A DNA stretch of 21,231 nt from Helicobacteraceae bacterium (GTDB lineage: Bacteria; Campylobacterota; Campylobacteria; Campylobacterales; Helicobacteraceae), in contig JARHYY010000126.1 in the NCBI GenBank assembly GCA_029258405.1, positions 1 through 21,231 of the forward strand, written 5' to 3'. Below the pieces are notes generated by a model that made no database searches, had not been told where the DNA came from, and worked only from the letters and a program-made list of their open reading frames with translations. Positions 15,575 to 21,231 of the stretch are shown here, piece by piece. The number at the start of each line of letters is the position of its first letter. Positions within the stretch are counted from its first letter, which is position 1. Made by a program: the position numbers and the translations under genes.

Positions 15575-15584
15575 AAAGGAGGTG
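15575..15584 (+). promoter_or_regulatory. Near-perfect Shine-Dalgarno of ddl
   Basis: AAAGGAGGTG is complementary to almost the whole anti-Shine-Dalgarno end of 16S rRNA and is the strongest such site in the window. It ends two bases before the ddl ATG, so GGAGG is only four bases away. It suggests independent and efficient translation of ddl inside the operon. Confidence 0.7.
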
Positions 15585-15586
15585 AG

Positions 15587-16639
15587 ATGGATTTGGTGGT
15601 TTTTTTTGGTGGTAGAAGCTATGAGCATGAAGTGAGCATTGTAAGTGCTATTGCACTTAAGGATATTTTAGTACGATTAAAATATTTTATATTTATTGAT
15701 TCTCAAGGGTGTTTATATAATATTCCATTAGAAAAAATGCAAGCAAAAACCTTTTCAAGTAATTCTTACAAAAAATGCCCCCAGGTATTTTTGACGCATA
15801 GAGGTTTTATGCAAAAAAAGCTTTTTAAAGAAGAGTTTATGTCTATCCAAATGGCTATTAATTTAATTCATGGTGCAGAAGGAGAAGATGGAACTCTATC
15901 GTCTTTGTTGAATTTTTATTGTATTCCATATATTGGACCTAGAATTGAATCTTGCGTGCTGAGTTTCAATAAATATTTTACAAAATTATATGCCCATAGT
16001 CGCAAGGTATTAACAATGCCCTATAAGGTTTTTGATAAAGACAAGAGAAAGCACATAGCACAAGAATCGCTCCCCTTCATTATCAAGCCTCTTTGTTTGG
16101 GTAGCTCTCTCGGGGTAGAGGTTGTAGAACATTTAAGCGATATTGATTATAAACTTGATATTGCTTTTGAATTTGATGATAGAGTTATTGTTGAGCCTTT
16201 TATACATGGTATTAAGGAATATAATTTAGCTGGCTGTCTGATAAAAAAAGAACAGGGATATGAATATAAATTTTCTGTCATTGAAGAACCTCAAAAGGAT
16301 AATATACTTGATTTCAAAAAAAAATATTTAGATTTTTCTCGGACACAAAAAGTATGTGGAGCAGATATTGATTCAGAATTAGCTCAAAATATTTATGATA
16401 ATTTTATTAAAATTTATCATAATTGCTTTGAGGGTGCTCTTATTCGCTGTGATTTTTTTGTGCATGAAAATCAGGTGTATCTCAATGAGATTAACCCTAT
16501 ACCCGGTAGTTTGGCACATTATCTCTTTGATGATTTTCCTGCTTTAATTGATGCTCTTGCACATTCTATTCCTACTGTTCGCTCTATCCCCATTAATTAC
16601 CATTTCATACATCAAATTCATGCACATAAAGGTAAATGA
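15587..16639 (+). CDS. ddl: D-alanine--D-alanine ligase
   Basis: This ATP-grasp enzyme joins two D-alanines for the peptidoglycan stem. The 350 residues begin VVFFGGRSYEHEVSIVSA (4-21), the Ddl substrate-binding start. HGAEGEDGTLSSLL (95-108) is a core signature. ATP-binding residues include K167 in IIKPLCLGSSLGVEV and E203 in VEPFIHGIKEYN. Metal ligands lie in RCDFFV (287-292) and EINPIPGSL (301-309). Between about 236 and 258 lies the loop that closes over the substrate, DFKKKYLDFS. It belongs to the longer Helicobacter form. Its stop shares ATGA with the next start, and murF lies two genes on, so the product and its consumer are made from one transcript. Confidence 0.96.
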   Translation: MDLVVFFGGRSYEHEVSIVSAIALKDILVRLKYFIFIDSQGCLYNIPLEKMQAKTFSSNSYKKCPQVFLTHRGFMQKKLFKEEFMSIQMAINLIHGAEGEDGTLSSLLNFYCIPYIGPRIESCVLSFNKYFTKLYAHSRKVLTMPYKVFDKDKRKHIAQESLPFIIKPLCLGSSLGVEVVEHLSDIDYKLDIAFEFDDRVIVEPFIHGIKEYNLAGCLIKKEQGYEYKFSVIEEPQKDNILDFKKKYLDFSRTQKVCGADIDSELAQNIYDNFIKIYHNCFEGALIRCDFFVHENQVYLNEINPIPGSLAHYLFDDFPALIDALAHSIPTVRSIPINYHFIHQIHAHKGK

Positions 16640-17367
16640 TGGCAGTGAAAGAAATTCTTTACAAAGAAAAACAATATAATATTTCATATGAAATACATAA
16701 TACTCAAAATATGCAGAGAGATGTTTTGTTTTTGCATGGTTGGGGGAGCAATAAGGAAGTTATGAAAACTGCATTCAAAAACTTCCTAAAGGATTATCGC
16801 CATTTTTATATTGATATGCCGGGGTTTGGAAATAGTAATAATAATAGTATATTATGCACTCAAGATTATGCTTCTATCGTAGAAATATTCTTAAGTTTAT
16901 GTAATATTAGTCTTGATAGAGTTCTTGTTGTGGGGCATAGTTTTGGAGGCAAAATTGCTGTGCTTTTGAAAGTAAAAAAAATTGTGCTTTTAAGTAGTGC
17001 TGGCATTGTCCCCCCTAAAAAAGCCATAACAAAACTGAAGATTGTTTGTGCAAAAATATGTAATTTTATAGGTATAAATTCATCATATTTTCGTTCCAAA
17101 GATGTTGAGGGCATGCCTTCTTGCATGTATGAAACATTTAAATGTGTTGTTAATGAAGATTTTACAAATTATTTTAAGCAATGTAATGCTCATGTATTAA
17201 TTTTATGGGGACAACATGATACAATAACACCTTTAGAATGTGGAAAAATGATTGCTACTCTAATTCCTTATAATGAGTTTATAAGCTTTGAAGGGGATCA
17301 TTATTTTTTCATTAATCAAGCACAGCAAATAAGTGATAGAATTCAGCAGAAATTTTATGATAAATAA
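16636..17367 (+). CDS. Alpha/beta-hydrolase fold protein
   Basis: This is a small serine-hydrolase fold protein with unknown substrate. The 243 residues show the oxyanion-hole motif LFLHGWGSNK (31-40), the nucleophile elbow GHSFGG with S102, and a catalytic acid D195 in ILWGQHDTITPL. The histidine is H222 in EGDHYF. The lid region (about 123-180) is short and contains several cysteines. It resembles the H. pylori gene (HP0739, from memory) that lies between ddl and murF and is often named as a C-C bond hydrolase on fold alone. Its position suggests a cell-envelope role, but that is inference. Start: ATGATG at 16636; the second ATG (16639) has the better spacing from AAAGG at 16628-16632. It overlaps ddl by four bases. 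Confidence 0.88.
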   Translation: MMAVKEILYKEKQYNISYEIHNTQNMQRDVLFLHGWGSNKEVMKTAFKNFLKDYRHFYIDMPGFGNSNNNSILCTQDYASIVEIFLSLCNISLDRVLVVGHSFGGKIAVLLKVKKIVLLSSAGIVPPKKAITKLKIVCAKICNFIGINSSYFRSKDVEGMPSCMYETFKCVVNEDFTNYFKQCNAHVLILWGQHDTITPLECGKMIATLIPYNEFISFEGDHYFFINQAQQISDRIQQKFYDK

Positions 17368-17370
17368 GGC

Positions 17371-18855
17371 ATGAAAATGGAAAATTTAGTTATTTTTAAT
17401 ATTGAATTCATGGTTATTCGAATTATATCTAATTGGATATTTGTGCTAGCCCTAGCATATTATTTACTTACAAATTTGCAATGGTATAGTTACAAAATCT
17501 CACGAGTAATATTAAAGCATCATAAATGGGAATGGCATATTATTTACTTTATATGTCCTATTATTATTTTTTTATGTTCAAATGAGATTTTTTATATTTA
17601 TTTATATATTTTATATATTCCTTCTCTTATTTATTGGGCAAAACATCTTGATAAGCCTTTAGTTTTTACTAATAGAGTTGAACGGTTTATTTTTATTTAT
17701 ATAGCATTTATAGTTTTTGGCGAAGTGTTATATTATGGCATTGAAAACGAGGCAAAAGGCAATAGTTTTTATGTCCTTTCAATTATTTTAGCAGTTATTG
17801 TGAGCAATCTTATAGAGATGGTTCTCATTAGACAATATGCAAAAGTGGCTAAAGAGAAAATACTTTCTCTTGATAATATGATTATTATTGTAGTTACAGG
17901 TAGTTTTGGTAAAACAAGTTTAAAAAATTTTTTGGCACAAATTTTAAGCGATAAATTTCAAGTATATGCTACTCCTCGTAGTGTTAATACTTTTGCTGGT
18001 ATTGTGAGTGATATTAACAATAATCTTCCTCAATTCACTGATATATATATTGTAGAAGCTGGAGCAAGAGAGCAGGGCGATATCCTTGAAATTGTTGAGC
18101 TTGTAATGCCCCATTATGGAATCATTGGCAAAATAGGCTCAGCTCATATAGAGTATTTTAAAAACCAAGAGAATGTTCAGAAGGCAAAATTTGAGCTTAC
18201 CAAAAGTAAGAGGCTTAAATTTCTTTATAATTATAGAGATAATAATACTCCAGATGTGGCTGATGGTGTTTTTGTTATTCCTTTTCCAAGTAACATTAAG
18301 AATATTTCTGCAACATTAGATGGCACTTCTTTTGAGTTGCTTATTGCTCAAGAATATTATTCTTTCAACACCCCTATTCTAGGTGCTTTTAATGCAGAAA
18401 ATATATCGGCTGCTATTATGATAGCATCAAGTTTAAATATAGAAATAAATCGTATTCAAAAAGTGGTACACAAGCTCACCCCTATACCCCATAGGCTTAA
18501 TCGTGTAGATGCTAATGGAAAGATAATCTTAGATGATAGCTTTAATGGCAATATTGAAGGTATGCTTGAAGCTATTCGTTTAGCCTCTCTTTATGGTGGT
18601 CGCAAAGTTATTGTTACTCCTGGATTAATTGAAAGTTCAAAAGAAGAAAATGAAATTTTAGCTAAAGCAATTAATGATGTTTTTGCTATTGTAATTTTAA
18701 CCGGTGCACTTAATATTAATGTTTTAAGCGAATATATAACAAAGCCTCAAAAAATTATTCTTAAGGAAAAGATGGCTATGGAATCTGTGCTTAAGGCAAG
18801 TACATGTCAGGGTGATCTGATTTTATTTGCTAACGATGCACCAAGTTATATTTAA
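17371..18855 (+). CDS. murF: MurF ligase with membrane-embedded N-terminus
   Basis: MurF adds D-Ala-D-Ala to UDP-MurNAc-tripeptide, the last cytoplasmic step before lipid I. The Mur ligase core has the P-loop VTGSFGKTSLKNF (175-187) with K181, SVNTFAGIVSDIN (204-216), EAGAREQGDILEIV (229-242), IGSAHIEYF (255-263) and ILDDSFNGN in the C-terminal half. The usual soluble MurF N-terminal domain is replaced by about 150 residues with five predicted membrane segments (about 15-35, 55-70, 72-90, 105-122, 132-152), as in other Helicobacter MurF proteins. This should tether the enzyme to the membrane beside MraY and MurJ. The ATG at 17377 is spaced better from AAGG (17366-17369) than the one at 17371 and may be the true start. 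The gap to the preceding gene is three bases. Confidence 0.94.
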   Translation: MKMENLVIFNIEFMVIRIISNWIFVLALAYYLLTNLQWYSYKISRVILKHHKWEWHIIYFICPIIIFLCSNEIFYIYLYILYIPSLIYWAKHLDKPLVFTNRVERFIFIYIAFIVFGEVLYYGIENEAKGNSFYVLSIILAVIVSNLIEMVLIRQYAKVAKEKILSLDNMIIIVVTGSFGKTSLKNFLAQILSDKFQVYATPRSVNTFAGIVSDINNNLPQFTDIYIVEAGAREQGDILEIVELVMPHYGIIGKIGSAHIEYFKNQENVQKAKFELTKSKRLKFLYNYRDNNTPDVADGVFVIPFPSNIKNISATLDGTSFELLIAQEYYSFNTPILGAFNAENISAAIMIASSLNIEINRIQKVVHKLTPIPHRLNRVDANGKIILDDSFNGNIEGMLEAIRLASLYGGRKVIVTPGLIESSKEENEILAKAINDVFAIVILTGALNINVLSEYITKPQKIILKEKMAMESVLKASTCQGDLILFANDAPSYI

Positions 18856-18864
18856 GGAATAATC

Positions 18865-19356
18865 ATGGAAAATCTCTATGCCCCTTGGCGGAGTGCTTAT
18901 TTTTCGGAAAAAGTAGATGGTTGTGTATTTTGTCATATTTCTTGTAATAAAGATGATGATCATATACAAAAGGTTTTTTATCGTGATTTGGTTTGTTTTG
19001 GGGTGATGAATAAGTATCCTTATACACCCGGACATATTATGCTCATTCCACATACCCATGTAGATGTGCCTTTATTGTTGCCACAGAAAGAATGGTTACA
19101 TATTCAAGTTCTTGCTCAAAAATGTATTACGATGCTTCTTGATGGCTTTGGTGCTCAAGGAGTAAATATGGGTATTAACATTAAAAGAAGTGCTGGTGCT
19201 GGGATTCCTGATCATTTACATATCCATCTTGTACCTCGTTGGAATGGCGATACAAATTTTATTACTGCTGTTGCTGATACAAGAATTTATGGGGTTGATT
19301 TTGAGGATATTTACGAAAAAATTAAAACTCTTGCACAAGAATTTCTTGTATTATGA
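18865..19356 (+). CDS. HIT-family nucleotide hydrolase or transferase
   Basis: Histidine-triad proteins act on nucleoside phosphate linkages such as Ap4A or AMP conjugates. The 163 residues open with MENLYAPWRSAYF, a start shared with Ap4A phosphorylase-like HIT proteins. GCVFC (19-23) supplies a CxxC zinc pair. The triad is HLHIHLVPRW (117-126), with H119 as the expected nucleophile. YTPGHIMLIPHTH (53-65) is also conserved in the family. AAGGA precedes the ATG, which lies nine bases after the murF stop. The exact substrate cannot be read from sequence. Its stop shares ATGA with the next gene. Confidence 0.93.
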   Translation: MENLYAPWRSAYFSEKVDGCVFCHISCNKDDDHIQKVFYRDLVCFGVMNKYPYTPGHIMLIPHTHVDVPLLLPQKEWLHIQVLAQKCITMLLDGFGAQGVNMGINIKRSAGAGIPDHLHIHLVPRWNGDTNFITAVADTRIYGVDFEDIYEKIKTLAQEFLVL

Positions 19357-19790
19357 ATAATAAGATGCTATTTAATGAAATTGCTTGCTCATGCCATATT
19401 CTAAGCCTTGCTGTTATTTATGAGCATAAGCCTTATAGTGCATCTTTATTTTATGTCTATAGTGCTCAAACACAATGCCTTGTTGTGGCAAGTTCTCATA
19501 GCACAAGACATGTTCAGGCAGCTTTAAGAAACCCTTGTGTAAGTGGAACAATAGCCCCATTGGTTAAAGATGTACAGCAAATCAAAGGCATACAATTTAT
19601 AGGAAAGTGGTATAAGGCAACAAAACAACAAGAAAAGCTTTATACAGACAAATTTCCTTATAGTGTATCTTATATGCCACATATATGGAGCATAGAGCTA
19701 CAAGAAGCAAAAGTAACCCACAATGCTTTTTTGGGATTAGGTAATAAAATAATTATATATTTTAATGATTGTTCTCATCATTTCAAATAA
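19353..19790 (+). CDS. YhbP/UPF0306-like protein, PNPOx-type flavin-binding fold
   Basis: This is a 145-residue protein resembling E. coli YhbP. Shared features are the alternating hydrophobic strands of a split beta-barrel, STRHVQAA (50-57), SGTIAPLVKDVQQIKGIQFIG (a GTxxxxxxxxxIRGVQFKG-like match), FPYSVSY, IWSIELQEAKVTHN and a closing LGLGNKIIIYF. The fold family binds FMN or related cofactors, but the enzymatic role of YhbP is not established. The call rests on my memory of the E. coli sequence pattern. It overlaps the HIT gene by four bases and ends the seven-gene run. No strong terminator follows. Confidence 0.75.
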   Translation: MNNKMLFNEIACSCHILSLAVIYEHKPYSASLFYVYSAQTQCLVVASSHSTRHVQAALRNPCVSGTIAPLVKDVQQIKGIQFIGKWYKATKQQEKLYTDKFPYSVSYMPHIWSIELQEAKVTHNAFLGLGNKIIIYFNDCSHHFK

Positions 19791-20149
19791 TCTTGAAAAT
19801 AGCATAGATACTTTTAAAACAAAGGCAGTTTCGCCTCAGAGTTTTTAGGGATTAAAGTATAAATAGGCATTTTGTTTTTGGCTCTGTAAGAATTTTTTAT
19901 TTAAGCTTTGGAAATTCATATGCTAGAATTTTTAAGACTCCATGTAATAATATCAATTTATTTTTTATATAATATAAGTAAAAATAACTCTTATAAAATC
20001 ATGTAATTAATGAGATGAGATTTGTTATATAATACATAAGATATTAATTAATAATACTATAATTACTCAGGAGGTATAGTTTAATAAAATATAGTAATAT
20101 ATTTTTATTTGATATAAATCTAAAGAATATAATTTGACAGGGAGGATTA
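19791..20149. other. AT-rich intergenic region between yhbP-like gene and chemoreceptor
   Basis: This 359-base stretch holds no convincing gene. A weak hairpin AGGC-AGTTTC-GCCT (19823-19836) followed by CAGAGTTTTT could terminate the upstream run. On the minus strand, a short open frame at 19814-19870 reads MPIYTLIPKNSEAKLPLF without a Shine-Dalgarno. An orphan AGGAGG (20069-20074) has no start codon at a usable distance. TATAAT boxes occur at 20028-20033 and 20128-20133. The sequence may include decayed remnants, but I cannot name a source. Confidence 0.5.
20128..20145 (+). promoter_or_regulatory. Candidate -10 box and Shine-Dalgarno of the right chemoreceptor
   Basis: TATAAT at 20128-20133 would start transcription near 20140, directly at GGGAGG (20140-20145), with the ATG at 20150. 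This leaves a leader of about 10 nt. The other TATAAT at 20028-20033 would give a leader of about 110 nt that includes the orphan AGGAGG. I see no flagellar sigma-28 or sigma-54 promoter, although chemoreceptors often use them. Confidence 0.4.
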
Positions 20150-21231
20150 ATGAGCATTAGAACAAAAATTGCAATTATTGCAAGCACAATCATTATTGTT
20201 TCTATTGTTGGATTAAGTATTATAGGCGTGATAGAGAACAGAAATAACTCTCTTGATGTCAATACAAAAAATCAAGCAGATAGTTTGCGTATAGTTGATT
20301 TATTCTTGCAAGATATTAACCTATCATCTAAAGCCACATTATTGGCATTAAAAAAAGAAATTGAACAAATGCCCTTAAATTCACTAGATAGCGAAGAGAA
20401 AATAGCACAAAATATAGGCAATTTATTAAGAATTCATAGAAGTTTTACACAAATAAGCACAAGCTATATCGGATTACCTAATGGCAAATTACTAGAATCT
20501 GGTATAGCATCTGATAAGGCAAATAAGGATTGGATTTCTTTTGGTGGCATAGGTGATTCTAGTGGCTATATGGCAAACCAAAGAGGCTGGTATTTAGGAG
20601 CAGTAAATAAAAATGGATTTTATCAAAGTGCGGTATATATTGATGTATATGGAAATAGAGCTATAACATATTCAATACCAATACAAAAAGGCTCTAAACT
20701 TATAGGCGTTTTAGGTATTGATATTTTAGTTGATAATATCCAAGAATATTTTGACTTTTTAGAGAGGGAAAATGGGATAAGTATGTTTGCTTTGGATGCT
20801 ACAAATATTCCTTATATAGCTACAGATAAAGATATAATACTTAAAAAATCTGAGCTATTTGACAAAGTTGCTCAAATCTCTAGCGAGAAAGTTGATTTTG
20901 AATATTTTGAAGTTAATGATAATGGAGTAAAGAAAGCAGCTCAATGTAAAACATCAAAAGATAAAGAATTTGCCCCATATACCCTCTGTAGTTTTGAGAG
21001 TGTAGATAAAATAGAAGAGCCCATTCTAAAAATTGGTTATGAACAAATATTTATAGGTATTATATTTACAATAATTACAATTATTGCATTATATATAATT
21101 TTACATTTGTATCTCAAACCATTAGAGCATATATCTCGAGGTTTAAATAATTTCTTTAAATTCCTCAATCATGAAACAAAAACAGCACAAATTATAAATA
21201 TCACTTCAAAAGATGAATTTGGAACTATGGC
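20150..21231 (+). CDS. Predicted amino-acid chemoreceptor (dCache MCP), 3' end cut by window end
   Basis: The visible 360 residues start MSIRTKIAIIASTIIIVSIVG, with a first membrane segment at about 7-28. A periplasmic double-Cache domain spans about 35-295, with the second membrane segment at about 298-319. HAMP begins after LKPLEHIS and reaches SKDEFGTM at the window end; the signalling domain lies beyond. In the membrane-distal Cache module, Y140, R145, W147, Y148, Y163 and D191 occur with the spacing of the amino-acid-binding dCache_1AA signature (YxxxxRxWY, a tyrosine 15 residues after the second Y, then D in GVLGIDI). Two cysteines, C266 and C280, in the membrane-proximal part could form a disulfide. 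GGAGG at 20141-20145 sets the ATG start. The receptor call is secure; amino-acid sensing is a strong motif-based inference. Confidence 0.92.
   Translation, partial: MSIRTKIAIIASTIIIVSIVGLSIIGVIENRNNSLDVNTKNQADSLRIVDLFLQDINLSSKATLLALKKEIEQMPLNSLDSEEKIAQNIGNLLRIHRSFTQISTSYIGLPNGKLLESGIASDKANKDWISFGGIGDSSGYMANQRGWYLGAVNKNGFYQSAVYIDVYGNRAITYSIPIQKGSKLIGVLGIDILVDNIQEYFDFLERENGISMFALDATNIPYIATDKDIILKKSELFDKVAQISSEKVDFEYFEVNDNGVKKAAQCKTSKDKEFAPYTLCSFESVDKIEEPILKIGYEQIFIGIIFTIITIIALYIILHLYLKPLEHISRGLNNFFKFLNHETKTAQIINITSKDEFGTM

Noticed and set aside
20044..20262. Minus-strand frame of 72 residues across the right chemoreceptor start
   Set aside because: It is antisense to the first membrane segment of the MCP and spans the gene's own promoter and Shine-Dalgarno.
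20150..21231. Right chemoreceptor as a recent horizontal acquisition
   Set aside because: It is rich in AGA and ATA codons, but similar AT-rich codon use occurs elsewhere in the window, and the sequence alone does not separate it from its neighbours.

Overview
The window reads as a stretch of chromosome from a Helicobacter species or a close campylobacterotal relative, probably an enterohepatic type. The evidence is the low GC content, extended -10 boxes of the form TGnTATAAT without clear -35 boxes, the HspR/CbpA pair, the RecB-like AddA beside NhaA, and gene adjacencies that I recall from H. pylori (addA-nhaA, waaF-hisS, murJ-cysS, fapA-ruvA, and ddl-hydrolase-murF-HIT). Species cannot be settled from the sequence alone. 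I see no phage, insertion sequence, CRISPR array or rRNA.

Layout. Positions 1-1624 (minus) hold most of a methyl-accepting chemotaxis protein, cut by the window start. Two divergent tRNA genes follow: Ala-GGC (minus) and Arg-GCG (plus). A 215-base gap after them contains hairpins, a long imperfect inverted repeat and a promoter for an unannotated 33-residue membrane peptide. This peptide gene converges on and overlaps hspR. The heat-shock pair cbpA-hspR (minus) follows, headed by a near-consensus promoter with a perfect inverted repeat over its -10 box. Then come addA-nhaA (plus), waaF (minus, 3' end overlapping nhaA), hisS (plus, divergent from waaF), and murJ-cysS (minus; cysS 3' end overlaps hisS). 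From 13207 to 19790 there is a tight seven-gene plus-strand run: fapA-like, ruvA, ddl, an alpha/beta hydrolase, murF, a HIT protein and a YhbP-like flavin-fold protein. A 359-base AT-rich gap leads to a second chemoreceptor (plus), cut by the window end.

How the genes work together. Ddl makes D-Ala-D-Ala, MurF attaches it to the UDP-MurNAc-tripeptide, and MurJ flips the finished lipid II, so three steps of peptidoglycan precursor supply lie within 7.5 kb. RuvA and AddA belong to recombinational repair. WaaF adds heptose to the LPS core. HisS and CysS charge tRNAs. HspR represses its own operon with CbpA. The two receptors differ: the one at the right end carries a complete amino-acid-binding dCache signature, and the one at the left end does not.

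I do not find an evident new multi-gene system. The most promising leads are the 33-residue membrane peptide, the structured 2053-2144 element, the HspR promoter-operator arrangement, and the predicted amino-acid chemoreceptor.
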